Notes: generated by a model from the letters alone, not told the origin. Shown: positions 1-8,887, counted from the first letter of the stretch. The stretch is 64,000 nt of DNA from Chelativorans sp. YIM 93263 (GCF_028767125.1 NZ_JAKCWP010000006.1:62001-126000), one strand, 5' to 3'. Translations and numbers: made by a program.

Positions 1-441
1 GACCGCTATCGCGGCTACGTGGCGGCGATGGAAAGGGCCGGCCTTGGGGCAAAGCCGGACTGGCGCTTTCCCGGCCCGCGCACGAAACAGGCCGGTTTCG
101 ACATGACCGAGGCCTTCCTGTCGCATGAAGACAGGCTGACGGCGGCTGTCTGCTGGAACGATCTGGTGGCCATCGGCCTGATGAACGGCCTGGCGCGCGC
201 CGGCCTGACACCGGGCGTGGACATATCCGTCACCGGCTATGACGATCTCGAGGAAGCGGCGATCGCCACCCCCGCGCTCACCACCGTCTGGAACGGCCAG
301 CGCGATGTCGGCCAACGCGCCGCGCGCGTGCTGCTGGACCGGCTGAACGGGGCCGAGATCGACCCCGTTCAGGAACTCATAAAGCCGGAATTGCGTGTGC
401 GTCAGTCAACGACCGAACTCGTCGAGCAAAAGCATCGGTAG
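1..441 (+). CDS. LacI-family transcriptional regulator, C-terminal part (5' end outside window)
   Basis: The frame is open from base 1 and ends at TAG 439-441, so only the last 146 codons are present. The fragment reads as the second half of the periplasmic-binding-like effector domain of LacI/GalR regulators: a CWNDLVAIGLMNGL segment, then DISVTGYDDLEEAA and the P-LTTV stretch that follows it in the family. The DNA-binding domain lies upstream of the window, so neither operator nor ligand can be inferred. The family usually senses a sugar. It is followed after 5 bp by a convergent LysR gene, so it is the last gene of its transcript. Confidence 0.85.
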   Translation, partial: DRYRGYVAAMERAGLGAKPDWRFPGPRTKQAGFDMTEAFLSHEDRLTAAVCWNDLVAIGLMNGLARAGLTPGVDISVTGYDDLEEAAIATPALTTVWNGQRDVGQRAARVLLDRLNGAEIDPVQELIKPELRVRQSTTELVEQKHR

Positions 442-446
442 GCCGG

Positions 447-1346
447 TCAGCGCCTACCGGTGTCGAATTGCACCTCGGCGACCGGTACTGAAGGGGCGGG
501 CTTTGGCATGTCCTCTTTCAGAAGCTCGAAAACGTCCAGCGCCGTTCGCAGACTGAAACGCTGCTCGTTGATGAACAGTCCGTAGCGAATTTTCAACTGT
601 CCGGGCAGAACCTGCGTGCAATTCTTGAGGCTGTCGCGGACATACGCAGGCAGCGGCGAAGACGCGATGCCGCTCGAGACGAGCCGGATGGCCGACATGA
701 TATCATCCACCTCTCCAACGATGTCGTAGCTGACCTCGTGCTGACGCAGCCACTCACGCGAAGCAGCGCCGAGAGGCGAACTGGGAGAGGCGAGGACCAC
801 CGGCAGCCCCTGTCCTTCGTAGCTCGTATCATCCTGAAACTGCCTGTCGCCAATCCACTTAAGCGAGAACTCCGTCACCAGGTCCGGCGCGATCTCTGAA
901 GGGTGAAGGGCGCGGAAAATGGCGTCGAGCTCGCCTTGCTCGTACAGATCCTGAAGTTTACGCGACTCGGTAATCTTCCAACTCAGATTGTTTTTCAGAC
1001 TGCCCAACCGCTCGGTGCGCTCCACCAGAAGCGGTGTGGAATAGGTGCACACACCCACCTTCAGCTTCGAGGCGTTCCTCTCATAGGAAACGGTTTTCAG
1101 CCGCCGCTCCAACTCCAGCATCTGGCGGATAAGCCGTGAAATCTCCTCCTTGATGATGATCTTGTTGCCGACCTTCTTGATCAGCGAGGTGCCGATGGCC
1201 CGTTCCAGCCGGCTGAGATGCATGCTGATGGCGGGCTGGCTGATCCCCAGCTTCATAGCCGCTCCTGTAAGGCTCCTGGTTTCTATAACAGCGTCGGCCG
1301 CCCTCAATGTCGCGAAAGACAATCCGTCCTGTTTCTGGCCGTTCAT
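447..1346 (-). CDS. LysR-family transcriptional regulator
   Basis: A protein of 299 residues with the N-terminal winged helix-turn-helix of LysR regulators (AADAVIETRSLTGAAMKLGISQ, here split from the recognition segment PAISMHLSRLERAIG), followed by a two-lobed effector domain. I chose ATG 1346 because GGAGAAGG lies about 8 nt upstream; an in-frame extension to 1460 is possible but unlike the family. LysR proteins usually sit divergently from a target gene, but none starts in the following 560 bp on the plus strand, so the target is unknown. The gene is convergent with the LacI fragment. Confidence 0.88.
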   Translation of the reverse strand: MNGQKQDGLSFATLRAADAVIETRSLTGAAMKLGISQPAISMHLSRLERAIGTSLIKKVGNKIIIKEEISRLIRQMLELERRLKTVSYERNASKLKVGVCTYSTPLLVERTERLGSLKNNLSWKITESRKLQDLYEQGELDAIFRALHPSEIAPDLVTEFSLKWIGDRQFQDDTSYEGQGLPVVLASPSSPLGAASREWLRQHEVSYDIVGEVDDIMSAIRLVSSGIASSPLPAYVRDSLKNCTQVLPGQLKIRYGLFINEQRFSLRTALDVFELLKEDMPKPAPSVPVAEVQFDTGRR

Positions 1347-1907
1347 TGCGCGCCTTCTCCGATATGTTTCGGGGAAAAACCCCGGTTGCATTGCTTGTTC
1401 GATACGCACTTGACACTCCCACTTGGCGCCGTCGGGCACAGACCTCCCCTGCCCAGGCAAGCCACACTCATCCGGGTTGGAAAACGCCAGCGATTTTCGT
1501 CATTTCGGCAAACGGTGCCTTGCCCCCCGAAAGGGAGTGCGGCAGCGAAGGCTGTCTGCCTGGAGATATGGTCGCCTTACCGACCACTGCAGGACCTGCG
1601 GTCAATACAAACGCGAACGCCGGATAAGCCCTTGGTGTATTGTCGCCGAGCCTCCCCTCTTGTTTTCAAACACCATAGACCCTCGTGTTTAACGTATAAG
1701 TTGTATAAAAACAACCATTGCAAACATATATGTAATATACGGTTGTATACGTATAACCATTTGCTGTATCGATTTGATTAAAACAGAATTTAATGCCGCG
1801 TAAACACTTTAAAGCGCACGCAGGAGAGCGTTCCAGCCGCGGGGCGCCGGTACAACCGGAACGTTTGGTTTACAAACGGTTACTGATTAAGGAAAAATGA
1901 TTCGCGT
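1347..1907. other. Intergenic region with AT-rich, dyad-rich segment
   Basis: 561 bp without a convincing gene. The stretch from about 1690 to 1800 is much richer in A and T than the rest of the window and carries dyads, including TATACGTATA at 1746-1755, flanked by GGTT and AACC, and CATATATG just upstream. It probably contains the promoter and autoregulatory site of the LysR gene. A small hairpin, CGTTTG-gttta-CAAACG (1862-1878), lies beyond the 3' end of the MerR gene and may help end its transcript, though no T-run follows. Confidence 0.5.
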
Positions 1908-2336
1908 TCAGTGCACGCGGTTCGCGCAATGCTCATGATCGGCCAGAATCTGGATCACCCGGCACTCACAAACCTTGCCATGGTCGCACTCGTCCACCAT
2001 GCGCTGAAGCTCCCCGCGAAGCGCCTGCAAGCGGGCGATGCGGGCATCGACCTCGTGCAAATGCCGCCTGGCGATGCTGTCGGCCGCATGGCATGAGCGC
2101 TGCGGCTGGTCCGTCATCGCCAAAAGCTCGCGGATATCGGAGATTTCAAAACCCAGTTCGCGCGCATGCCGGATAAACTGCAACCGACTTAAATCCCTCC
2201 CGTCGAATTGCCGCCGGTTACCCTCGCTGCGCGGCGGCGCGGGCAGAAGACCGATCCGCTCGTAATAACGGATCGTGGGCACTTTCACGCCGCTGCGCCG
2301 GGCGGCTTCGCCGATGGAAATTTCGCGAACGGTCAT
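1908..2336 (-). CDS. MerR-family metal-responsive regulator (ZntR/CadR/CueR group)
   Basis: 142 residues, the usual length. The N-terminal MerR winged helix (SIGEAARRSGVKVPTIRYYE) is followed by a long dimerisation helix and a C-terminal metal loop CDHGKVCECRV...HEHC. Its cysteines and histidines, with the cysteine in QRSCHAADS, fit the divalent-metal (Zn/Cd/Pb) branch better than the monovalent CueR branch. It is divergent from a P1B-type ATPase, with a typical MerR promoter between them, so the inferred role is metal-dependent activation of that pump by DNA untwisting. The exact metal is not decided by sequence. Confidence 0.92.
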   Translation of the reverse strand: MTVREISIGEAARRSGVKVPTIRYYERIGLLPAPPRSEGNRRQFDGRDLSRLQFIRHARELGFEISDIRELLAMTDQPQRSCHAADSIARRHLHEVDARIARLQALRGELQRMVDECDHGKVCECRVIQILADHEHCANRVH

Positions 2337-2343
2337 TTTTCTC

Positions 2344-2374
2344 TTGCTCCTATAGTCGCTATAGGAAGTAGTCC
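2344..2374 (+). promoter_or_regulatory. MerR-type promoter/operator of the metal ATPase gene
   Basis: A -35 element TTGCTC (2344-2349) and a -10-like TAGTCC (2369-2374) are separated by 19 bp. The spacer region holds a perfect dyad, TCCTATAG-tcg-CTATAGGA (2348-2366). The over-long spacer overlapping a dyad is the hallmark of MerR-activated promoters. The ATPase start codon is 30 bp downstream and the regulator gene is divergent on the other side. Confidence 0.85.
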
Positions 2375-2404
2375 TCGTGCCGGATCACATCAAGGACGCC
2401 GGCA

Positions 2405-4666
2405 ATGGCAGAAACTCTTACCGAAAGCCGATATCGGGTCAGCGGGATGGATTGCGCGGGCTGCGCGCGCAAGATCGACACCGCCGTTCGGCGTATAGCC
2501 GGCGTGGAAGACGTCTCCGTTTCGGTCGCCAGCGGTACGATGACTGTAATCCATGAAGGCACCACGCAGGTCCAACCCGCCATCGAGAAGCAGGTGAAAC
2601 GTTTGGGCTATGGCGCCGCGCTGCTTGCCCCGGCTGGAGGTGAGGCGGAAAAGTCCGAAGGTTGCGGCTGCTGCGGGGGAGCGGAAAGCACCGGGCAGGC
2701 CGAGCCGCCGAAAACCTTGGCCGCAGGTTCGGACGAAGCCGAGCCATCATGGTGGCAGCAGCCGCGGGTTCGGCTGACGCTGATGAGCGGGCTGGCGCTG
2801 GTGGCGGCTTTCGTGACGGCGCGGTTTTCTCCGACAGTCGGCCCCTGGGCCTATGACATCGCCATGCTGGTCGGCCTCGTGCCGGTCGCCCGCCGCGCCT
2901 TCTCGGCCGCGCTGGCGGGGACGCCGTTTTCCATCGAGATGCTGATGACGATTGCGGCCGCCGGTGCCGCGATCATCGGCGCCTCGCAGGAAGCGGCAAT
3001 CGTCGTCTTTCTCTTCCTGGTCGGCGAGCTTCTGGAGGGCGTGGCGGCAGGCCGCGCCCGCGCCGGGATCCGCGCTCTCGGCAAGCTCGTGCCGAAGATG
3101 GCACGCGTGGAGCGCGCCGGTGGCGGCATCGAGGAAGTGCCGGCGGAAAGGCTCGCGGTCGGCGACACCGTTCTCGTACGGCCCGGCGACCGCATCGCAG
3201 CCGATGGCGAGGTGCTTTCTGGCCTCAGTGCCATCGACGAGGCACCGGTTACCGGCGAAAGCACACCCGCGAACAAGGAGACCGGCGCAGCAGTCTTTGC
3301 CGGCACGGTGAACGGCAATGGCGTGCTGCGCGTGCGCGTGACCGCCGCGGCACAGGACAACACGATTGCCCGCATCATCCGGCTGGTGGAGGAAGCACAG
3401 GAGCGCAAAGCCCCAACGGAACGCTTCATCGACCGCTTCTCCCGCTACTACACGCCGGGCGTCGTCCTGCTCGCGGCGATGGTCGCCGTCCTGCCGCCGC
3501 TCGTGGCGGCGCAGCCCTGGCTCGAGTGGGTCTATAAAGGGCTGACGCTTCTGTTGATCGGCTGCCCTTGCGCACTTGTCATCTCCACCCCGGCAGCCAT
3601 CGCGGCGGCCCTCTCCTCCGGTGCCCGGCGCGGCCTCTTGATGAAGGGCGGCGCGGTGCTGGAGCAGGCGCGCTCCCTGCGGGCAATCGCCTTCGACAAG
3701 ACCGGTACGCTGACGACAGGCCGGCCAAAGGTGACAGATATCGTACCTTTCGGACAGGAACCGGCCGAGGTGCTGCGCCTTGCTGCCGCGCTGGAACAGG
3801 GCTCCAGTCATCCGCTGGCCCTTGCCGTGTTGCAACAGGCCGAAAACGACGCGACCGTCATTCCATCGGCCACGGATGCCGCCGCGCTTGGCGGCAAGGG
3901 CGTGACGGGCCGTGTAGACGCTCACGAGGTCTTCTTCGGTTCGCCCAAAGCCGCCTCTGTGCAGCTTTCTCCCGCACAACGCCACGAGATCGACGCGCTC
4001 GCGGCTGAAGGCAAAACGGTTTCAGTGCTGACAATCAACGGCGCGCTTGCCGGTGCCATCGCCATGCGCGACGAGCCGCGCGAGGACGCTATTGCCGGGC
4101 TCAAGCAACTGAAGGCCGCCGGCCTGCGCACGTTCATGCTGACCGGCGACAACCGCCGCACCGCCGAGGCTATCGGCCGCGATCTCGGGATTGAAGTGCG
4201 GGCCGAAATGCTGCCGGAAGACAAGAGCCGCTTCGTGAACGAGCTGAAGTCGGGCGGATTGAAGGTCGGCAAGGTCGGTGACGGCATCAATGACGCACCG
4301 GCGCTCGCCACGGCCGACATCGGCATCGCCATGGGCGGCGGCACGGATGTGGCGCTGGAGACCGCGGACGCCGCCATCCTGCATGGACGCGTGAGCGATG
4401 TGGCGGCGATGATCCAGCTTTCCAACCGAACCATGGCCAACATCCGGCAGAACATCACGATCGCCCTCGGACTGAAAGTGATCTTTCTGATCACCACCAT
4501 CCTCGGCATCACCGGCCTGTGGCCCGCCATCCTGGCCGACACCGGGGCGACCGTTCTGGTCACGGCGAATGCCATGCGGCTTTTGATGTGGAGGGCGGAT
4601 CCCGGCCTGAACGCACCCACCCGTCCGCCTCACCCCTCCTTCGGCGCGCCGATGCGTGCGCGGTGA
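2405..4666 (+). CDS. zntA: P1B-type heavy-metal-translocating ATPase (ZntA/CadA-like)
   Basis: 753 residues. An N-terminal heavy-metal-associated domain carries GMDCAGC (Cys17, Cys20) and is followed by a cysteine patch GCGCCGG near residues 87-92. The P-type core shows TGES (283-286), the membrane CPC motif (387-389), DKTGT with phosphorylated Asp431, SHP (468-470) and GDGINDAP (from 625). CPC plus a conserved Asp in the last membrane segments (LADTGA) matches the Zn/Cd/Pb-exporting ZntA group. It should pump divalent metal out of the cytoplasm using ATP. Control by the divergent MerR regulator is inferred from the promoter. Its 3' end overlaps the convergent permease gene at 4630 by 37 bp. 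Confidence 0.93.
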   Translation: MAETLTESRYRVSGMDCAGCARKIDTAVRRIAGVEDVSVSVASGTMTVIHEGTTQVQPAIEKQVKRLGYGAALLAPAGGEAEKSEGCGCCGGAESTGQAEPPKTLAAGSDEAEPSWWQQPRVRLTLMSGLALVAAFVTARFSPTVGPWAYDIAMLVGLVPVARRAFSAALAGTPFSIEMLMTIAAAGAAIIGASQEAAIVVFLFLVGELLEGVAAGRARAGIRALGKLVPKMARVERAGGGIEEVPAERLAVGDTVLVRPGDRIAADGEVLSGLSAIDEAPVTGESTPANKETGAAVFAGTVNGNGVLRVRVTAAAQDNTIARIIRLVEEAQERKAPTERFIDRFSRYYTPGVVLLAAMVAVLPPLVAAQPWLEWVYKGLTLLLIGCPCALVISTPAAIAAALSSGARRGLLMKGGAVLEQARSLRAIAFDKTGTLTTGRPKVTDIVPFGQEPAEVLRLAAALEQGSSHPLALAVLQQAENDATVIPSATDAAALGGKGVTGRVDAHEVFFGSPKAASVQLSPAQRHEIDALAAEGKTVSVLTINGALAGAIAMRDEPREDAIAGLKQLKAAGLRTFMLTGDNRRTAEAIGRDLGIEVRAEMLPEDKSRFVNELKSGGLKVGKVGDGINDAPALATADIGIAMGGGTDVALETADAAILHGRVSDVAAMIQLSNRTMANIRQNITIALGLKVIFLITTILGITGLWPAILADTGATVLVTANAMRLLMWRADPGLNAPTRPPHPSFGAPMRAR

Positions 4667-5559
4667 GGCGCGAAGAGGCAGGCGAGCGCGAGAATGATGC
4701 CCGAGACGGTGGCGATCATACCGGCGGCGCTGACGGCGTGATCCCGTCCAATCCACAGCGGCCCGTAGCCCGCCAGGACATAGCCGATGATGGCCGAGAG
4801 CGTGGCGAAGACGATGCTCCACAGAACCTGGATCTCGAGCCTGTTCGTCATCAGCCGGGCAGCCGCCGGCGGGCAGATGAACATGGCGATCACGATGATG
4901 GAGCCCACCGCATCGAAGGCGGCGACCGCGGCCACGGCGGCGGCAATCACCAGCCCGAGGCTAAAGATAGTCGTGGGCACGCCCACCGCGCCGGCAAAGC
5001 CCTCGTCGAAGGTTGAAATCTTGAGCGGACGCCAGAAAATGATTGTGAGAACTCCGATGATGAATGCCGCTGCCGCCATGCGGAAAAGCTCCGGCGGCAA
5101 TCCGGCAAGCGCCTGCGGGTCAAGCAGCGATCCCCAACCTTCCGCGGAAAACCAGATCAGGCTCTCCAGATTGCCGTAGAGGGCGTGTTCCACGTCGAGA
5201 TGAACGCCGCTCGTATCCGTCTGTTCGAGAAGCAGGACGCCGGCGGCAAAGAGTGCCGTGAAGACGACCCCCATCGCCGCACCCGGCTCAATGCGGCCGA
5301 CACGGCGGATCGCCTCAATGATGATGACGGCCACCACGGCCGCCCCCGCCGCGCCGATCAGCATGGGCCAGGTGGTGATCGTGCCGGTGACGATAAAGGC
5401 CACTACAATGCCCGGCAGCACGACATGGCTGATTGCATCCCCGATCAGCGCCTGGCGGCGGAGAATGAGGAAATTGCCCGGCAGCGCGCAGGCAATTGCG
5501 GCCAGAATGCCGATAAGAATCGGCGTGAGGCTGAGCTGTACGAATTCCGCGCCCATCAT
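4630..5559 (-). CDS. Metal ABC transporter permease (TroD/SitD-like)
   Basis: 309 residues, almost entirely hydrophobic, of the ABC-3 (ZnuB/TroCD/SitCD) permease family. The conserved LPGNFLILRRQALIGDAISH and VVLPGIV region is near the N-terminus, and FICPPAAARL lies in the later helices. It starts 4 bp after the preceding permease gene, so the two are co-translated and presumably form the heterodimeric channel of the importer. It is the last gene of the operon and overlaps the 3' end of the convergent ATPase gene. Substrate is inferred from the binding protein (Mn/Zn). Confidence 0.9.
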   Translation of the reverse strand: MMGAEFVQLSLTPILIGILAAIACALPGNFLILRRQALIGDAISHVVLPGIVVAFIVTGTITTWPMLIGAAGAAVVAVIIIEAIRRVGRIEPGAAMGVVFTALFAAGVLLLEQTDTSGVHLDVEHALYGNLESLIWFSAEGWGSLLDPQALAGLPPELFRMAAAAFIIGVLTIIFWRPLKISTFDEGFAGAVGVPTTIFSLGLVIAAAVAAVAAFDAVGSIIVIAMFICPPAAARLMTNRLEIQVLWSIVFATLSAIIGYVLAGYGPLWIGRDHAVSAAGMIATVSGIILALACLFAPHRARIGAPKEG

Positions 5560-5563
5560 CGCC

Positions 5564-6775
5564 TCACATGACCGGCGCCGGCGGGCCGAGCCGGCGGTCG
5601 ATGTCGGCGATCTCGTCTCGCGTCAGCACGGTTTCGATCGGCGTCAGCCCGTCATAACGGCTGTAGACCGTTTCGTCCTGATAAAGCTGGCGGGCAAGCG
5701 CCCAGCGGCTTTCGTCGCGTACGGCCTTGGCCGCGGCAGCCCTGCCTTTCTCCGTCGCCACGCCGTCGCGCCGGATGAGGCGTTCACGACGCAGCACTCT
5801 TCGGGTGAGCGGCTCGAGTATGACCTCGCCCCGCGCCAATGCGAGCAATCCCTGGCGGCGATGAACGCGGATCTGAAACCGCTTGTGGCGCAGAAACGCA
5901 GCGAGGACACCCCGCCCCGGCGCGAGAAGAAGTGATATGGCGAAAAGGGTGAAACTGATGAGCACGATGATGGGTCCGGTCGGCAGATCGGGCGCGGAAG
6001 CCGAAAACGCCGCACCGAGATAGCCCGCCAAGCCGCCAAGCCCTCCGGCGATGAAGACCACGTGTTCCGTGCGCTCGCTCCACAGCCGCGCCGTAACGGG
6101 CGGGATGATGAGCATGGCGACGATGAGGATGAGCCCCACCAGCTTGAGCCCGATCACCGTCACCGCCATGACGAGGCCCATCATGACGAGGTCCATGCGC
6201 GCGACATTGATGCCGGATGTGGCGGCAAATTCGGCATCGAAAGAGACCAGCGTCATCGGCCGCCGCAGCAAAAGCACGAAGGCGACCGCCAGCGAACCGC
6301 CAATGGCGATCACCACCGCATCCTGGTAGAGCATACCGGCGGTCGAGCCGAGCAAGAAGCTTTCCAGCCCGGCCTGATAACCTCTTGTCATGGTCTGGAT
6401 GATCGTGAGAAGCACGACGCCGAAGCCGAAGAAGACCGAGAGCACCGCGCCGATGGCCGCATCTTCGGCAAGCCGCGTGTTCCGCGTGATCCACTCCACG
6501 GCGATGAGACCGAGCATTGCCGACAGCGCCGAGCCAAGAAGCAGGCCCGGCAGGTTGCGCCCGTCGCCGCCGAGCGCGACCATGATCATGAAGGCGAGGC
6601 CGATGCCTGGCAACGTGGCATGCGCCACGGCATCCGACACCAGCGCCCGCTTGCGCAGGAACAGAAAGCTGCCCCCACCCCCAGCCGCGATACCGAGCAG
6701 CGCCGCGCCAATCGCCACCAGCGCCGTATTGTAGCCGGCCTGGAACAGCAGGGCTTCGAGAAAGGCGTTCAGCAC
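5564..6775 (-). CDS. Metal ABC transporter permease with cytoplasmic C-terminal extension (TroC-like)
   Basis: 403 residues. The first ~290 are an ABC-3 family permease (FLFLRKRALVSDAVAHATLP near the start, LIIPPVTARL later). A basic soluble tail of about 110 residues follows (from RHKRFQIRVHRR), ending in ETVLTRDEIADIDRRL. Comparable tails in TroC/MntC permeases resemble DtxR-type winged helices, and I infer the same fold here. The gene is separated from the upstream ATPase gene by 291 bp holding palindromic repeats, and no strong Shine-Dalgarno precedes ATG 6775. It should pair with the following permease. Confidence 0.88.
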   Translation of the reverse strand: MLNAFLEALLFQAGYNTALVAIGAALLGIAAGGGGSFLFLRKRALVSDAVAHATLPGIGLAFMIMVALGGDGRNLPGLLLGSALSAMLGLIAVEWITRNTRLAEDAAIGAVLSVFFGFGVVLLTIIQTMTRGYQAGLESFLLGSTAGMLYQDAVVIAIGGSLAVAFVLLLRRPMTLVSFDAEFAATSGINVARMDLVMMGLVMAVTVIGLKLVGLILIVAMLIIPPVTARLWSERTEHVVFIAGGLGGLAGYLGAAFSASAPDLPTGPIIVLISFTLFAISLLLAPGRGVLAAFLRHKRFQIRVHRRQGLLALARGEVILEPLTRRVLRRERLIRRDGVATEKGRAAAAKAVRDESRWALARQLYQDETVYSRYDGLTPIETVLTRDEIADIDRRLGPPAPVM

Positions 6776-7066
6776 GCTGCACCCAGGGCTGAGGAGTTGT
6801 ACGGGAGCCCCGGTTCAAAAGGCCCTCTCTTGCGATTCCTAACACTTAGTCTTCGACTAAGATGTTGAAATAGCTTTCTCTCCCTCAAGGGGAGAGATAT
6901 CGGCTGCAGTTGCGTTTGCGCCAAACGCCAACGGTGGTGATTTGCCAAGACGATGCAACCGCCCACCATCTCTCTCCTTGCGGGAGAGAAAGCGATTTCT
7001 TGGGTTTGGCGCAGCCAAGCGCTTAGAATTTGCAAGAGAGGGGCTCTACTGTGCATCCTCCACACC
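6776..7066. repeat. Palindromic repeat cluster inside the metal ABC operon
   Basis: 291 bp between the ATPase and permease genes of one operon. It holds CTTAGTC-ttc-GACTAAG (6845-6861, extendable to 6841-6866 with one bulge), TCTCTCCC-tcaag-GGGAGAGA (6877-6897) and TCTCTCC-ttgcg-GGAGAGA (6971-6989). The CTCTCCCC/GGGGAGAG core recurs at 34851-34870 and, as CCTCCCC/GGGGAGG, at 59616-59635. This fits a small intergenic mosaic or MITE-like element inserted into the operon. No coding capacity seen. Confidence 0.7.
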
Positions 7067-7900
7067 CTAGGCCACCGGCAGTTTCAGCTGATCGATGTGC
7101 GCGGTGGCCAGCCGCCCGCCATAGGTCTTCTGGAGGTTTTCGGCGGTGAAGGTGGTTGCCACCGGCCCTTCGGCGATCTTGCGGATATTGATAAGCAGGA
7201 CGTTGGAGAAATAGTCGCTGACGGTCGCGAGATCGTGGTGCACACAGACGACCGTGCGCTTCTCGCCTCGCAGAGCCTTCAGCACGTCGATGATGGCCCG
7301 TTCCGTGGCCGCGTCCACGCCGGCGAAGGGCTCGTCGAGCAGATAGAGATCGGCGTTCTGCGCGAGCGCCCGGGCAAGGAAGACGCGCTGCTGTTGCCCG
7401 CCGGAAAGCTGACCGATCTGCCGGTCCGCGAAGTCGGCCATGCCGACGCGGTCGAGGCAGGCCAGCGCCCGCTCGCGATGGGCGCGGCGCACGAGGCGCA
7501 GAAGCCCCAATTCCCGGTAGAGGCCCATCAGCACCACGTCGATGACACGTGTTGGAAAATCCCAATCGACCGAGGCGCGCTGCGGCACGTAGGCCACGCG
7601 CTGCATGACGTTTTCGATCGGCTCGCCGAAGACGAGGACCTTGCCGGACAGACGTGGCACGATGCCGAGCACGGCCTTGAGAAGGGTCGACTTGCCGGCC
7701 CCGTTAGGGCCGACAATGGCCGTCATGGACTGCGGCTGAATGGAAGCATCGACGGAGAAGACAGCAGGCTTTTCGCCATAAGCGACCGTCAGTTCCTGGA
7801 TGAGAAGCGGGCTATCGGCGGGCAGCGGCTTGGCGACCGCTTTCCCCTCGTTGCTGGCTAGCTCGAGCGCTACCTCGCTCATATCCGCCTCATTTCTCAA
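7067..7900 (-). CDS. Metal ABC transporter ATP-binding protein (TroB/SitB-like)
   Basis: 277 residues with Walker A GPNGAGKST (64-72), Q-loop region PQRASVDWDFP, signature LSGGQQQR, Walker B LYLLDEPFAG and H-loop CVHHDL. The DWDFP motif after the Q-loop is typical of ATPases serving ABC-3 metal permeases. ATG at 7900 overlaps the stop codon of the binding-protein gene by 4 bp (ATGA), which supports this start and translational coupling; an internal Met at residue 7 is an alternative. It energises the permeases encoded at 4630-6775. Confidence 0.93.
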   Translation of the reverse strand: MRNEADMSEVALELASNEGKAVAKPLPADSPLLIQELTVAYGEKPAVFSVDASIQPQSMTAIVGPNGAGKSTLLKAVLGIVPRLSGKVLVFGEPIENVMQRVAYVPQRASVDWDFPTRVIDVVLMGLYRELGLLRLVRRAHRERALACLDRVGMADFADRQIGQLSGGQQQRVFLARALAQNADLYLLDEPFAGVDAATERAIIDVLKALRGEKRTVVCVHHDLATVSDYFSNVLLINIRKIAEGPVATTFTAENLQKTYGGRLATAHIDQLKLPVA

Positions 7901-8868
7901 CTGCCGACCGCCAGATGGCCGAACATACCGCGCCCCGGCGCCTTGCCGCCAAGCGCCCGGGCGATGGTGGTGACATTATGATCGATCATGCCGATGTAGG
8001 TGCCCTCATAGCTGCCGTCCGGCCCCATCGCGTCGGAGAAAAGCTGGCCGCCCACCTTGACCGCGCTGCCCTCGGCCGCAGCGCCTTCGATCAGCGCACG
8101 GACATTGCGGTCCGATACGGAGGATTCGGCGAAGACGGCCCCGATCTGGCGGTCGGCCAGAATGTCGACCAGCTCGGAAATACGCTTCAGCCCCGCTTCG
8201 CTCTGGGTCGAAATGCTCTGAATGCCGAGCACCTCATAGCCATAGGCACGGCCGAAATAGGCAAACGCGTCATGCGCGGTGACCAGAACCCGGCTCTCTT
8301 CCGGCACGCTGGCCAGAACTTCCTGGGCGTACTCGGAAAGCGCGGCGATTTCTTCCAGATGTCGGTCGGCATTCGCGCGGAAAGCGGCTTCGCCCTCCGG
8401 CCGCGCATCGATCAGCGCATCGCGCACGACGACGACGACCTGCGACCAGAGATTCGGGTCCATCCAGACATGCGGATCGTAACGATTTTCATAGGTGGGA
8501 TCGGCAAGCAGTACGTCGCGCGGCAATTGATCCCCGACAGCCACCACCTGGCCGCGCTCGGAAAGGGATCCCATGAACGATTCCATCTGCGCTTCGAGAT
8601 AAAGGCCGTGCCAGAGCACGAGATCGGCCCGGATCAGGGCGAGAATGTCCGTTCGGGTCTGCCGATAGGCATGCGGGTCGACCCCCGGCCCCATGAGCGC
8701 CCGCACCTCTACATGATCACCGCCGACCTGGCGCGCGGCATCGGCGATCATGCCGGTGGTCGTGACCACGTGAAGGGTTTCCTGCGCCTGCGCCGAAGCC
8801 GCCGGCAGGAACAGCGCCGGCAAGGCCACGAGAAATTTGATGAGCGAGCGCCTGATGCCGTCGGCCAT
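7897..8868 (-). CDS. Metal ABC transporter substrate-binding protein (TroA-like, cluster A-I)
   Basis: 323 residues with a Sec signal peptide (MADGIRRSLIKFLVALPALF, then a cleavage-like ASAQAQ). ATG 8868 is chosen because GGAAGG lies just upstream; an in-frame ATG at 8910 would lie inside the operator region. Metal ligands by comparison with TroA/ZnuA are His66 (DPHAY), His133 (DPHVW), His199 (TAHDAF) and Asp296 (GMIDHN). There is no His-rich loop as in classical ZnuA. The segment after His199 (YFGRAYGYEVLG) and LFSDAMG resemble TroA, which binds Zn and Mn. First gene of the operon. Confidence 0.9.
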   Translation of the reverse strand: MADGIRRSLIKFLVALPALFLPAASAQAQETLHVVTTTGMIADAARQVGGDHVEVRALMGPGVDPHAYRQTRTDILALIRADLVLWHGLYLEAQMESFMGSLSERGQVVAVGDQLPRDVLLADPTYENRYDPHVWMDPNLWSQVVVVVRDALIDARPEGEAAFRANADRHLEEIAALSEYAQEVLASVPEESRVLVTAHDAFAYFGRAYGYEVLGIQSISTQSEAGLKRISELVDILADRQIGAVFAESSVSDRNVRALIEGAAAEGSAVKVGGQLFSDAMGPDGSYEGTYIGMIDHNVTTIARALGGKAPGRGMFGHLAVGS

Positions 8869-8887
8869 TTTTCCTTCCGCCAGAATC

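Noticed and set aside
2747-3985. 412-codon open frame antisense to the P1B ATPase gene
   Set aside because: It mirrors the ATPase gene in a GC-rich third-position frame, has no ribosome site and no domain.
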